A stretch of DNA of 64,000 bases from Nocardioides sp. ChNu-153 (lineage in GTDB: Bacteria > Actinomycetota > Actinomycetes > Propionibacteriales > Nocardioidaceae): contig NZ_JADEVT010000004.1 in assembly GCF_030466625.1 (NCBI RefSeq), positions 180,526 through 244,525 on the forward strand, given 5' to 3'. The position numbers were made by a program, and so were the translations under genes. The first letter of the stretch is position 1. Each line of letters starts with the position of its first letter. Below the pieces are notes generated by a model that did not search any database, had not been told where the DNA came from, and worked only from the letters and a program-made list of their open reading frames with translations. Shown one piece after another: positions 22,250-30,503 of this stretch.

Positions 22250-22969
22250 TCAGTACCAGTTGACGGCCTGGCTGTGCGCCCAGGCCGAGCAGGGGGTGCC
22301 GTAGCGGTCCTCGATGTAGCCCAGGCCCCAGCGGATCTGGGTCGCCGGGTTGGTCTCCCAGTCGTCGCCGGCCGAGGCCATCTTGGAGCCGGGCAGCGAC
22401 TGCGGGATGCCGTAGGCCGAGGACGTCGGGTTGTCGGCCGTGACGTCCCAACCGGACTCCTTGGTCCACAGCGAGTCGAGGCACTCCCACTGGTCGGCGC
22501 CGAAGCCGGCCTCGGTCAGCAGCATGCGCCCCACCTCGCGGGGGTCCAGGTCGGAGGCGTCCTCCGCCTGCGCGACCGCGGGGCCGGCGGCACCGGAGAG
22601 GGCCACCGCCTTCGCCGGGTCGACCGCGGCGCGGGTGTCGGAGCGGGAGGTCGCGGCGTCGGCGCGCTCCGCCAGCAGCTCCTCGGTCGCGACGTCGTCG
22701 GCGGCCGGGCTCGACGTCGTGGCGGCCTCCGCGCCCTCGGCCACCGAGGCCGACGCGAGGCGGCCGTCCGCGGCGGACACGCCGCCGGCCGTCAGCACGC
22801 CTCCGCCCACGACCACACCGGTCGCCGCGGCGGCGACCGAGGTGAGGACGACGGTGGAGCGCAGGGCCTTCGAGGGGTCCAGCGGGAGGACGGCGCGACC
22901 GGGGGCGCGGTGCTTCGCCTGCCGGTGCCGGGGCTCGTACTTCTGCTTCGTCAAGTGCTCGATGCTCAC
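22250..22969 (-). CDS. Secreted lytic transglycosylase-like protein
   Basis: 239 residues. Basic N-terminus, one hydrophobic segment (about 38-60) as signal or anchor, an Ala/Glu-rich linker, then a C-terminal lysozyme-like domain (about 165-239): Trp-Glu-Cys-Leu-Asp-Ser-Leu-Trp, catalytic Glu in Lys-Glu-Ser-Gly-Trp, Ala-Tyr-Gly-Ile-Pro-Gln-Ser-Leu-Pro-Gly-Ser-Lys-Met. It probably cleaves peptidoglycan glycan strands outside the membrane. GTG 22969 has no Shine-Dalgarno and follows a strong stem-loop at 22982-23033. Confidence 0.85.
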   Translation of the reverse strand: MSIEHLTKQKYEPRHRQAKHRAPGRAVLPLDPSKALRSTVVLTSVAAAATGVVVGGGVLTAGGVSAADGRLASASVAEGAEAATTSSPAADDVATEELLAERADAATSRSDTRAAVDPAKAVALSGAAGPAVAQAEDASDLDPREVGRMLLTEAGFGADQWECLDSLWTKESGWDVTADNPTSSAYGIPQSLPGSKMASAGDDWETNPATQIRWGLGYIEDRYGTPCSAWAHSQAVNWY

Positions 22970-22981
22970 GTGAGGGGCCGG

Positions 22982-23033
22982 GGACCGCGGGACAGCCTGC
23001 CCGAGGTGCTCGGACGAGGCAAACCCGCGGTCC
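22982..23033 (-). promoter_or_regulatory. Structured leader or terminator between phoH and the transglycosylase gene
   Basis: Outer arms 22982-22991 and 23024-23033 pair perfectly (10 bp). Inside, GCCT/AGGC (22995-22998, 23017-23020) and CCGAG/CTCGG with a three-base loop (23001-23013) continue the structure. It starts 13 nt before the GTG of the downstream gene. It may end phoH mRNA or control translation; I did not recognise a known riboswitch. Confidence 0.55.
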
Positions 23034-23067
23034 ACCGGCCGCGTCACGCGGCACCCGGGGTGCGTTC

Positions 23068-24390
23068 CTACAGCGCGACGTTCTCCAGCATCTCGGTGAC
23101 CAGCGCGGCGATCGGCGAGCGCTCCGAGCGCGTCAGGGTGACGTGCGCGAACAGCGGGTGGCCCTTGAGCTTGTCCACCACCGCGACGACGCCGTCGTGC
23201 CGGCCCACGCGCAGGTTGTCGCGCTGGGCGACGTCGTGGGTGAGCACCACCTTCGAGTTGGCGCCGATGCGCGAGAGCACGGTGAGCAGCACGTTGCGCT
23301 CCAGCGACTGGGCCTCGTCCACGATGACGAACGCGTCGTGCAGGGAGCGTCCGCGGATGTGGGTGAGCGGCAGCACCTCGAGCATGCCGCGGTCGAGGAC
23401 CTCGTCGATCACGTCGCGCGACGTGAGGGCGCCGAGGGTGTCGAAGACCGCCTGGGCCCACGGCGACATCTTCTCGCTCTCGCTGCCGGGCAGGTAGCCC
23501 AGCTCCTGGCCCCCGACCGCGAACAGCGGGCGGAAGACGACGACCTTCTTGTGCTGGCGCCGCTCGAGCACGGTCTCGAGGCCGGCGCAGAGCGCGAGGG
23601 CCGACTTGCCCGTGCCCGCCCGGCCGCCGAGCGAGACGATGCCGACCTCGGGGTCGAGCAGCATCTCCAGCGCGATGCGCTGCTCGGCCGAGCGGCCGTG
23701 GATGCCGAACGCGTCCCGGTCCCCGCGCACGAGGTGGACCCGCTTGTCGGCGCCCACGCGGCCCAGCGCCGTACCCCGGTCCGAGAGCAGCACGAGCCCC
23801 TGGTGGCACACGAGGTCGCGGGCCTCGGCCAGGTCGGTCGTGCCGTGGTCGTAGAGGTCGTCGAGCACGTCGGCCGGGACCTCGAGCTCGGCCATGCCGG
23901 TGTAGCCGACCTCCGAGTCGCTGACGGCCTCGCCGCGGTACTCCTCCGCGTCGAGGCCCACGGCCGAGGCCTTGATGCGCAGCGGCAGGTCCTTGGAGAC
24001 CAGCGTGACGGCGCGGCCCTCGTCGGCCAGGTTGCGGGCCACGGCGAGGATGCGGGTGTCGTTGTCGCCGAGCCGGAAGCCCGAGGGCAGGGCTCCCGGG
24101 TCGGTGTGGTTCAGCTCCACGCGCAACGTGCCGCCCAGGTCACCGACGGGCACCGGCTGGTCCAGCCGGCCGTTGGTGACGCGCAGCTCGTCGAGCGTGC
24201 GGAGCGCGGTGCGCGCGAAGTACCCCAGCTCGGGGTGGTGCCGCTTGCCCTCCAGCTCGGTGATCACCACCACCGGGAGGACCACCTCGTGCTCGTCGAA
24301 CCGGCGCAGGGCGCCGGGGTCGGCCAGCAGAACGCTGGTGTCGAGCACGTAGGTGCGGACGGACGTCTCGCGCGTCGGGTTCGAGGCCAC
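23068..24390 (-). CDS. phoH: PIN-PhoH fusion protein (PhoH2 type)
   Basis: 440 residues. N-terminal PIN ribonuclease domain (Val-Leu-Asp-Thr-Ser-Val-Leu near residue 15, further acidic residues to about 140) fused to a PhoH P-loop ATPase (about 245-435): Walker A Gly-Arg-Ala-Gly-Thr-Gly-Lys-Ser, Walker B Val-Ile-Val-Asp-Glu-Ala-Gln. PhoH2 proteins of this layout are RNA helicase/RNases. GTG 24390 has GAGGGG about 7 nt upstream. Confidence 0.93.
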   Translation of the reverse strand: MASNPTRETSVRTYVLDTSVLLADPGALRRFDEHEVVLPVVVITELEGKRHHPELGYFARTALRTLDELRVTNGRLDQPVPVGDLGGTLRVELNHTDPGALPSGFRLGDNDTRILAVARNLADEGRAVTLVSKDLPLRIKASAVGLDAEEYRGEAVSDSEVGYTGMAELEVPADVLDDLYDHGTTDLAEARDLVCHQGLVLLSDRGTALGRVGADKRVHLVRGDRDAFGIHGRSAEQRIALEMLLDPEVGIVSLGGRAGTGKSALALCAGLETVLERRQHKKVVVFRPLFAVGGQELGYLPGSESEKMSPWAQAVFDTLGALTSRDVIDEVLDRGMLEVLPLTHIRGRSLHDAFVIVDEAQSLERNVLLTVLSRIGANSKVVLTHDVAQRDNLRVGRHDGVVAVVDKLKGHPLFAHVTLTRSERSPIAALVTEMLENVAL

Positions 24391-24708
24391 GGTCTACCCC
24401 TCACGAACCGGCACGCGCACTCGTCGCCCGGCCCTAGCTGCAGCTGGTGGACTCAGGCGTCGCCCGAAGACGGGAGTGCCCGCCTCCTCCCGCGCAGCGG
24501 CACTGCCGCACGGTGCAGTCGTGGTCGTCCACGATCGGGCCTCCTGGGTACGGCGGGCTTCCCCACCCGCCGATGAGCCGAAGTTACGCCGGGGCACGGT
24601 CCGCCCGTGGCGACACGCGCGGATGCGAGGTGAACGGTGCGTTACCGGCTCGACCACCCGTCACACCAGCCCCACCAGCACCGCGCAGGCCGTCGTACGG
24701 CGGAGAGG
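24391..24708. other. 318-bp uppS-phoH interval
   Basis: Contains the small Cys-rich ORF (24434-24532), a 10-bp palindrome AGCTGCAGCT (24436-24445), and an 11-mer GCGAGGTGAAC (24625-24635) that recurs upstream of the metallophosphatase gene at 60559-60569. No RNA gene recognised. Confidence 0.6.
24434..24532 (-). CDS. 32-residue Cys-rich microprotein upstream of phoH
   Basis: A GTG start at 24532 has a perfect AGGAGG Shine-Dalgarno (24540-24545) 7 nt upstream, one of the strongest in the window. It encodes 32 residues with Cys at 6, 11, 13 and 31, His at 4 and 19, and a run of four Gly at 15-18, ending in TAG 43 nt before phoH. No family recognised. It could be a metal-binding microprotein or a leader peptide for phoH. 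The ribosome site is the main evidence; conservation is untested. Confidence 0.5.
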   Translation of the reverse strand: MDDHDCTVRQCRCAGGGGHSRLRATPESTSCS

Positions 24709-25488
24709 TCAGCGCCCGTGGCGCCGCTCGCGCTCGCCGTACGCGCGGATGGCGCGGAGGAAGTCGACGCGCCGGAAGTCGGGCCAGAAGGCCTCGCAGA
24801 AGTAGAACTCGCTGCCGGCGCTCTGCCACAGCAGGAAGCCGCCGAGCCGCTGCTCCCCCGACGTGCGGATGACGAGGTCGGGGTCGGGCTGGCCCTTGGT
24901 GTAGAGGTGGTCGCCGATCATCGCGACGTCGACCTGGGCGGCCAGCTCCTCCAGCGTCGTGCCGCGGCGCGCGTGCTCGAGCAGCAGCGACCGCACGGCG
25001 TCCACGATCTCGTGGCGTCCGCCGTACCCGACCGCGACGTTGACGAGGATGCCGTCCACGTCGGCGGTCGCCGCCGCGGCCGCGCGCAGCCGCGCGGACG
25101 TCTCGGGCGGCAGCAGGTCCAGCGCCCCGACCGGGTGCAGGCGCCAGCGGCGCTGGTCGGCGAGGCTGTCGACGGCGTCGGCGATGATCTCCAGCAGCGG
25201 CTCGAGCTCGTCGGCGGAGCGGTTGAGGTTGTCGGTCGAGAGCAGCCACAGGGTGACGACCTCCACCCCGATCTCCTCGCACCAGCCGAGCAGCGGCTCG
25301 ATGTTCGCCGCCCCGGCCCGGTGGCCGTGCGCCGTGTCCGCGCCGACGGCCCGCGCCCAGCGCCGGTTGCCGTCGAGCATCACGCCGACGTGGGCCGGCA
25401 CGCGGGAGGCCGGGAGACGCCGCACCATCCGCGCCTCGTACGCCGGGTAGAGCGCACGGCGCACGACGGACTTCCAGCTCCTGGCCAC
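24709..25488 (-). CDS. uppS: Cis-prenyltransferase (UppS family)
   Basis: 259 residues. Condenses isopentenyl diphosphate into the lipid carrier used for cell-wall precursors. Seen: Val-Gly-Val-Met-Leu-Asp-Gly-Asn-Arg-Arg-Trp (catalytic Asp), His-Gly-His-Arg, and Arg-Thr-Ser-Gly-Glu-Gln-Arg-Leu near the C-terminus. Actinobacteria often have a short-chain and a long-chain version; product length cannot be read here. GTG 25488 with TAGCAT 6 nt upstream. Confidence 0.94.
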   Translation of the reverse strand: MARSWKSVVRRALYPAYEARMVRRLPASRVPAHVGVMLDGNRRWARAVGADTAHGHRAGAANIEPLLGWCEEIGVEVVTLWLLSTDNLNRSADELEPLLEIIADAVDSLADQRRWRLHPVGALDLLPPETSARLRAAAAATADVDGILVNVAVGYGGRHEIVDAVRSLLLEHARRGTTLEELAAQVDVAMIGDHLYTKGQPDPDLVIRTSGEQRLGGFLLWQSAGSEFYFCEAFWPDFRRVDFLRAIRAYGERERRHGR

Positions 25489-25494
25489 CCGACG

Positions 25495-25568
25495 ATGCTA
25501 GTGGCGAGCGGTCCGGGCGGAGCGGGGGGCTCACCGTGGGCGGCGGCCCCCGCGACGGCGACTACATT
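25495..25568. promoter_or_regulatory. Divergent leaderless promoters of uppS and trhA
   Basis: Reverse TAGCAT (25495-25500) is 6 nt from uppS GTG 25488; forward TACATT (25563-25568) is 6 nt from trhA ATG 25575. Confidence 0.6.
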
Positions 25569-25574
25569 GACCCC

Positions 25575-26327
25575 ATGAACGCTCCCTCCCAGCGCATCGC
25601 CGAGCTCCGTGGCGCCGCCGGCGAGCGTCTCGATGCCGCCGGCAAGCAGGTCCGCGAGGTGATCGACGACGTCAAGCCGCACCTGCGTGGCTGGCTGCAC
25701 CTCGGCACCGCCCCCCTCGCGCTCGCGGCCGGCCTCGTGCTCGTCGCGCTCTCCCCCGACGCGACGACGCGCGTGGGGTCGACGATCTTCACCCTGACCG
25801 CCCTGCTGCTGTTCACGGTCTCGGCGGTCTACCACCGCGGCACGTGGTCGCCGCGCACGTGGTCGTTCCTCAAGCGCTTCGACCACGCCAACATCTTCCT
25901 GCTCATCGCGGGCTCCTACACGCCCTTCACGCTGCTCCTGCTCGAGGGCACCCAACGCACCGTGCTGCTGGTCGTCGTGTGGTCGGGCGCCCTGGCCGGC
26001 GTCGCGCTCAAGGTGCTCTGGCGGGGTGCCCCCCGCTGGCTGAACGCCCCCATCTACCTGGCCCTGGGCTGGGCGGCCGTGTTCTTCATCCCGGACTTCC
26101 ACGACGGGGCGCTGGCCCGCTACGGCACCGGCGTCGGGGTGGCCGTCTTCGTGATGATCTGCGTCGGCGGCGGGCTCTACACCCTCGGCGGCGTCGTCTA
26201 CGGCCTGAAGCGCCCCAACCCCTCGCCGCGCTGGTTCGGCTTCCACGAGGTCTTCCACACCTTCACGATCCTGGCGTTCGCCGCCCACTACGTCGGGGTC
26301 TCGCTCGCGACGTACTCCCTGCGCTGA
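25575..26327 (+). CDS. trhA: TrhA / hemolysin III family membrane protein
   Basis: 250 residues, seven hydrophobic segments from about residue 45. Family motifs: Val-Tyr-His-Arg-Gly, Phe-Asp-His-Ala-Asn-Ile, Gly-Ser-Tyr-Thr-Pro-Phe, and C-terminal His-Glu-Val-Phe-His with His-Tyr. TrhA proteins act in membrane energetics and lipid homeostasis rather than haemolysis. ATG 25575 follows TACATT by 6 nt. The divergent uppS-trhA pairing is common in actinobacteria. Confidence 0.92.
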   Translation: MNAPSQRIAELRGAAGERLDAAGKQVREVIDDVKPHLRGWLHLGTAPLALAAGLVLVALSPDATTRVGSTIFTLTALLLFTVSAVYHRGTWSPRTWSFLKRFDHANIFLLIAGSYTPFTLLLLEGTQRTVLLVVVWSGALAGVALKVLWRGAPRWLNAPIYLALGWAAVFFIPDFHDGALARYGTGVGVAVFVMICVGGGLYTLGGVVYGLKRPNPSPRWFGFHEVFHTFTILAFAAHYVGVSLATYSLR

Positions 26328-26394
26328 CGCGGCCGCGACGGTCCCCGGACCACGATTCGGCCACGCCCGGTCCGCCGGGGTGGTTGGATCAGTC

Positions 26395-27126
26395 GTGCCC
26401 ATTCCCCCCGACCGCGTGGAGCTCGCCCGGGCCATCGGTGCGGCATGGGCCGCCGAGCTCGAGCCCCGGGTCGCGCGCTGGTCGCTGCTGCTGTCCGCCG
26501 GGGACGTCGAGCTGGCCCGTGCCGAGCGCGACGCGTACGACGGTGGCGGCACCCTCGCCCCCTTCCTCGCCCTGCAGGTGGTGGAGCGCGACCTCGCCAC
26601 GGTCGGCGTGCTGCTGGCCCTCGCCCGGGGAGCGCGCTCCGACCTCGACGGCGTGCGCACCGTGCTCGAGGTGCTCGGCGGCGCCGACGCCGTCAACGAG
26701 CGGCTGCGCCGGGGCGGGAACGCGACCCGGGCCCACGCCGACGGGTCGAGCAGCGTGGTGCCCGCCGAGCACGCCGAGGCCGTCGCGGCGCTGACGGGGA
26801 ACCCGGCGTACGCCGACGCCCGCACCGTGCTGCTCGGCCACCGCTCCGCGGGCCTGGCCGCGGCCCTGGCCCCGGAGGGCGCCGCCGAGGTCGGCCCCAC
26901 CCTGTGGCACGCCCGCGCCACGTCCGGCGGCGTGCGCCACGACGGCGGTCTGCTCGTGCTCGCCGACGGCTCCGAGCTCGCGGTGCACTGCTTCACCGAG
27001 CTGCGGGCCGAGGAGCCGGCGGACGGGCCCTCGGACGGGCCCGACGAGGTGCTCGACGCCGTCGCGCGCGCGTTCACGACCTCCCTGCGGCTGCTGGGCC
27101 ACCGGGGGCTGGTCGACCCGGGCTGA
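26395..27126 (+). CDS. Hypothetical protein, 243 residues
   Basis: Not recognised. Soluble, Ala/Leu/Glu-rich, mostly helical in the first 110 residues, with a more beta-like end (Gly-Gly-Leu-Leu-Val-Leu-Ala-Asp-Gly-Ser-Glu-Leu-Ala-Val). No motifs or membrane segments. GTG 26395 is preferred; an in-frame GTG at 26380 is possible. Codon bias is that of neighbouring real genes. It is convergent with the next gene; a 14-bp GC palindrome at 27147-27160 lies in the gap. Confidence 0.75.
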   Translation: MPIPPDRVELARAIGAAWAAELEPRVARWSLLLSAGDVELARAERDAYDGGGTLAPFLALQVVERDLATVGVLLALARGARSDLDGVRTVLEVLGGADAVNERLRRGGNATRAHADGSSSVVPAEHAEAVAALTGNPAYADARTVLLGHRSAGLAAALAPEGAAEVGPTLWHARATSGGVRHDGGLLVLADGSELAVHCFTELRAEEPADGPSDGPDEVLDAVARAFTTSLRLLGHRGLVDPG

Positions 27127-27166
27127 GCCGCCCGCCCCGCCCGGCCCGCGCGGCCGCGCGCCCCGG

Positions 27167-27997
27167 TCAGACGTGGCGGTGCACGAACTCCAGCACGTCG
27201 GCGAGCACCTCGTCGCGGTTGGTCTCGTTGAGGATCTCGTGGCGCGCCCCGGCGTACTCCCGCGACTCCGACCCGCCCGGCGCGGCGATCGCAGCGAAGC
27301 CCGCGCGCGACGGGCCGGGCGGCACGAGGGCGTCGTCGGCGCCGTGCAGGTGCAGCAGCGGGGTCGACGTGACGGGGCCGGCGGCCGCGATGGTGCCGAG
27401 GCACGCGACGAGCGCCTCGACGGTCGTGCGCTTGAACGGGCCGTGCCAGACCAGCGGGTCGGCGACGTACGCCTCCCCCACCGCCGGGTCGCGCGACAGC
27501 GTGGCCGGGTCGATCGGCACGTCGGGGATCTCGGGCAGGCCGAGCAGCGCCTCGGCCGCCTCCCAGCGGCCGAGCACCGGTCCGCTCAGCACGACGCAGG
27601 CCAGGCCGTCGCCGTGCCGCTGGGCGTGGCGGGCGGCGATCATGCCGCCCATCGAGTGGCCGAGCAGCACGACCGGCAGGCCGGGGTGGTCCGTCCGGGC
27701 GGCCTGCTCGAGCAGGTGGAGGTCGTCCACGACGGCCTCGAAGTCGGGCACCAGCACCCGCTCCCCGGCGCTGCGGCCGTGGCCGCGGTGGTCGACGCCG
27801 TACACCACGGCCCCGTCCGCGACGAGCCGCTCCGCGACCCAGGTGTAGCGGCCGACGTGCTCGCCGTACCCGTGGCACAGCAGCACGACGTACGACGGGT
27901 CGGGGCCGCTCCAACGGCGTCCGGCGAGGGTGCCCGCGTGGCCCGCGAGCTCGAGGGCGTCGTCGCCGTCCGGCGCGGGCGGAGTGACGTGGGTCAT
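27167..27997 (-). CDS. Monoacylglycerol lipase-like alpha/beta hydrolase
   Basis: 276 residues. Serine aminopeptidase S33/lysophospholipase group: Leu-Leu-Cys-His-Gly-Tyr-Gly-Glu-His, Gly-Val-Asp-His-Arg-Gly-His-Gly-Arg-Ser, nucleophile Gly-His-Ser-Met-Gly-Gly, Asp in Gly-Ala-Asp-Asp, His in Ala-Arg-His-Glu-Ile-Leu. Cytoplasmic. CAGGCT lies 7 nt before ATG 27997 as a near-consensus -10. Confidence 0.88.
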   Translation of the reverse strand: MTHVTPPAPDGDDALELAGHAGTLAGRRWSGPDPSYVVLLCHGYGEHVGRYTWVAERLVADGAVVYGVDHRGHGRSAGERVLVPDFEAVVDDLHLLEQAARTDHPGLPVVLLGHSMGGMIAARHAQRHGDGLACVVLSGPVLGRWEAAEALLGLPEIPDVPIDPATLSRDPAVGEAYVADPLVWHGPFKRTTVEALVACLGTIAAAGPVTSTPLLHLHGADDALVPPGPSRAGFAAIAAPGGSESREYAGARHEILNETNRDEVLADVLEFVHRHV

Positions 27998-28048
27998 GGG
28001 GTCGAGCCTGCCACGCGCGTGGGCGGCGGGCCCTGCGATCCTGGGGCG

Positions 28049-29086
28049 GTGGGGCACGCGAGGACGGTGGTGGCGGACCTGCTGCACGTGCACCCGGCGA
28101 CCGGCACCCGGGTGGTCGCGCTGCGGGCGGGCACGACGATCCTCGTGCCCCTGCTGCTCCTCGCGGCGGCCGACCGGCTGACCTGGGGCCTCTACGCCGT
28201 GTTCGGCGCCTTCGCCGCGGTGTACGGCGGCAGCACCGCCGCCCGGGGCCGCTGGCGGGTGCAGGCCCACGCGGGCTCGCTGCTCGTGGCCGCCAGCACG
28301 ACCGGTGCCGTCGTGGCGCTCTCGGAGCACCGCGCGTGGCTCGCCGTGCCCGTCGCCGCGGCCTGGGCGGCGCTCGCGACCCACGCGTCGGACCACCGCC
28401 GCTGGGTGCCGCCCGGTCCCCTCTTCGTCGTCTTCGCCGTCGGCGCCTGCTCCGCCCGGCCCACGCAGCCGCACGAGGTGCCGGTGGCGCTCGGCATCGC
28501 CGGCGGCACGGCCGTCCTCGCCCTGGCCCTCGGCGCGCTCGACGAGCGCCGGGCCGGCCGGGCCCCGGCCCCCGCAGCGCTCCCGGCCACCCGCCCCGCA
28601 CCGGTGACGACGGGCCGTCGCCGCCTCCACGTCGCCCGCGTCGCCGTGGCCGTCGCGGTGGCCGGGGCGCTCGCCACGGCGAGCGGCATCGGCCACCCCT
28701 ACTGGGCGATTGTGGCCGCGGTGGTGCCCCTCGCCGTCCCGCGGTTGCGGGCGCAGGTGGTGCGCGCGCTGCAGCGCGCGCTCGGCACCACCGTCGGCAT
28801 CGGGCTCGCTGCCGTCCTCCTGTCGGTGCCGCTGTCGCCGCTGGCGGCCGTGCTCGTGGCCGCCGCGCTGCAGGGGGTGGCCGAGCTGCTGGTGGTGCGC
28901 AACTACGGCGCCGCGCTGGTGTTCATCACGCCCCTGGCCCTGCTGATGGGCCACCTGGCCCACCCCGAACCCGTCGCCGACCTCGTCGTCGACCGCCTCG
29001 TCGAGACGCTCCTGGGCATCGCGGTGGGGCTGCTCGTCGCCTGGGTGACGCGCCCGCGGCCGCCCGCGCCCGCCCTGGCAGGCTGA
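28049..29086 (+). CDS. FUSC-like aromatic acid exporter family membrane protein
   Basis: 345 residues with two blocks of hydrophobic helices (about 20-150 and 195-335) separated by a Pro/Ala/Arg-rich loop, the pattern of the FUSC/YccS/ArAE superfamily. Transported substrate unknown. Start GTG 28049; 51 bp from the divergent hydrolase gene. Confidence 0.72.
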   Translation: MGHARTVVADLLHVHPATGTRVVALRAGTTILVPLLLLAAADRLTWGLYAVFGAFAAVYGGSTAARGRWRVQAHAGSLLVAASTTGAVVALSEHRAWLAVPVAAAWAALATHASDHRRWVPPGPLFVVFAVGACSARPTQPHEVPVALGIAGGTAVLALALGALDERRAGRAPAPAALPATRPAPVTTGRRRLHVARVAVAVAVAGALATASGIGHPYWAIVAAVVPLAVPRLRAQVVRALQRALGTTVGIGLAAVLLSVPLSPLAAVLVAAALQGVAELLVVRNYGAALVFITPLALLMGHLAHPEPVADLVVDRLVETLLGIAVGLLVAWVTRPRPPAPALAG

Positions 29087-29090
29087 GGTC

Positions 29091-29591
29091 ATGACGTCGA
29101 CCAGCACCTCCGCGCCCGGCTCGCCGGCCGGGGACCCGAGCCTGCAGGACCGCTACTTCCCGGGGCTCCCCTGCTTCGGGTGCGGGCCCGCGAACCCGCG
29201 GGGGCTGCGGCTGCGCAGCTTCGCGCCGGACGACGGCGGACCGGTCGTCGCCACCTTCACCCCGTCGCCGGAGCACGACAACGGCCTGGGCTTCCTCAAC
29301 GGCGGCATCATCGCCACGGTCCTGGACTGCCACTCGGCCGCGGCCGTCACGCACGCCGCGCACGAGCGCGGCTGGCCCGCCGACCCCGGGGTGCCGCTGC
29401 CCTACGTGACGGCCGGCCTCGACGTGCGCTACCGGCGCCCGGCCCCGCTGGCGGCCACCGTGGGCCTCGTGGCCGAGGTGCGCGACGCGTCGTACGACGC
29501 GATCACCGCCCACGTGCGTCTCGAGCACGACGGCAAGGTGCGGGCCGAGGCGGAGGCGACGTGGCGGCGGTGGCGCCCCCGTCCGTCCTGA
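29091..29591 (+). CDS. PaaI-type hotdog thioesterase
   Basis: 166 residues. Hotdog fold with the core Leu-Asn-Gly-Gly-Ile-Ile-Ala-Thr-Val-Leu-Asp-Cys-His and a Cys-Phe-Gly-Cys-Gly motif near residue 29 often seen in these proteins. It probably hydrolyses an acyl-CoA. ATG 29091 lies 4 nt after the FUSC stop, so the two are co-transcribed. Confidence 0.85.
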   Translation: MTSTSTSAPGSPAGDPSLQDRYFPGLPCFGCGPANPRGLRLRSFAPDDGGPVVATFTPSPEHDNGLGFLNGGIIATVLDCHSAAAVTHAAHERGWPADPGVPLPYVTAGLDVRYRRPAPLAATVGLVAEVRDASYDAITAHVRLEHDGKVRAEAEATWRRWRPRPS

Positions 29592-29594
29592 TCC

Positions 29595-30503
29595 TCAGCC
29601 GGCGCGCAGCAGGTCGTGCAGCGTCCGGGCGACGTCACCCATGACCGCCTCGGCGCCCGGCTGGGCCGCGGCCGCCACCCGCGACTCGGTGAGCGCGACG
29701 ACCGCGAGGCAGCCGCCGTCCTCGTGCTCGACGACCCCCATCTCGTGGCGCTGGTTGAGGATCGTGCCGGTCTTGGAGGACCAGCGCTCGGCGTCGCTGG
29801 TGAAGTCGGGGGCGAGCCGCTGGCGCAGCACGTTGTGCCCCATCAGCGTGCGCACGCGCGCGGCCACCTCCGGGCGCACGCGGGTGGGCCGCCACACCTC
29901 CTGCAGCAGGTCCGCCAGCGCGCCCGCCGCGGCCGAGCTGGCGAGGCCGACGTCGAGCTGCTCGACGGGATGACCACCGCCCGGGGTGCCGAGCGCGGTC
30001 GCGAGCCGGTGCGCCAGGTGGGCGTCCTCCGGCGCGAGCCGCTCCACGGCGGTCCCGACGAGCGGGGCGAGGGTGTGGCGCACCGCGATGCCGCCGAGGC
30101 CGAGGTCGTCGAGGTGCCGGGCGACCTCGGCCGGGGGCACCAGCGCGAAGAGCGCGTCCGCCGCCGCCGAGTCGCTCAGCGCGACGGCCAGGTAGAGCAG
30201 GTCGTCCACGGCCACCGTGGCCGGGTGGCGGAAGCGGCCGAGCCCCGGGGCGCCCGCGCGGTCCGCCGGACCGTTCGTGCCGGGCAGCACCTCGACCGGG
30301 CGCGCGGGGTCCAGCTCCCCGCGCGCCACCCGCTCGAGGACCGCGAGGGCGAGCGGGACCTTCACCAGCGAGGCGGCGGCGTAGCGGCGGGTGGGGTCGA
30401 GGGCGACCTGCTCCCCCGTGACGAGGTCGCGCACGACGAACGACCCCACCAGCCCGGCCGCGTCGAGCCGCTCCCGCACCTCGCGCAGCACCCGCGTGCT
30501 CAC
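29595..30503 (-). CDS. Serine hydrolase, beta-lactamase class A-like fold
   Basis: 302 residues without a signal peptide. Ser-Leu-Val-Lys (Ser45) is the SxxK motif, Ser-Asp-Ser replaces SDN, and Lys-Thr-Gly is present in Ser-Ser-Lys-Thr-Gly-Thr. The Glu-Pro-Glu-Leu-Asn deacylation loop of true class A enzymes is not visible, so hydrolysis of beta-lactams is doubtful; a DD-peptidase-like or esterase role is possible. GTG 30503 overlaps the lysR stop by 4 bp: same operon. Confidence 0.8.
   Translation of the reverse strand: MSTRVLREVRERLDAAGLVGSFVVRDLVTGEQVALDPTRRYAAASLVKVPLALAVLERVARGELDPARPVEVLPGTNGPADRAGAPGLGRFRHPATVAVDDLLYLAVALSDSAAADALFALVPPAEVARHLDDLGLGGIAVRHTLAPLVGTAVERLAPEDAHLAHRLATALGTPGGGHPVEQLDVGLASSAAAGALADLLQEVWRPTRVRPEVAARVRTLMGHNVLRQRLAPDFTSDAERWSSKTGTILNQRHEMGVVEHEDGGCLAVVALTESRVAAAAQPGAEAVMGDVARTLHDLLRAG

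Noticed and set aside
22970..23067. c-di-AMP (ydaO) riboswitch before the transglycosylase gene
   Set aside because: The gap is only 98 nt and the conserved purine-rich motifs of that riboswitch are not visible.
24394..24657. An 87-codon reverse open frame overlapping the microprotein
   Set aside because: No Shine-Dalgarno and Arg-rich composition typical of shadow frames; the AGGAGG belongs to the 32-residue frame.
25380..28601. A 1,073-codon reverse open frame across trhA, the hypothetical gene and the hydrolase
   Set aside because: It spans several real genes on both strands and reads as low-complexity Arg/Ala/Gly; no motif.
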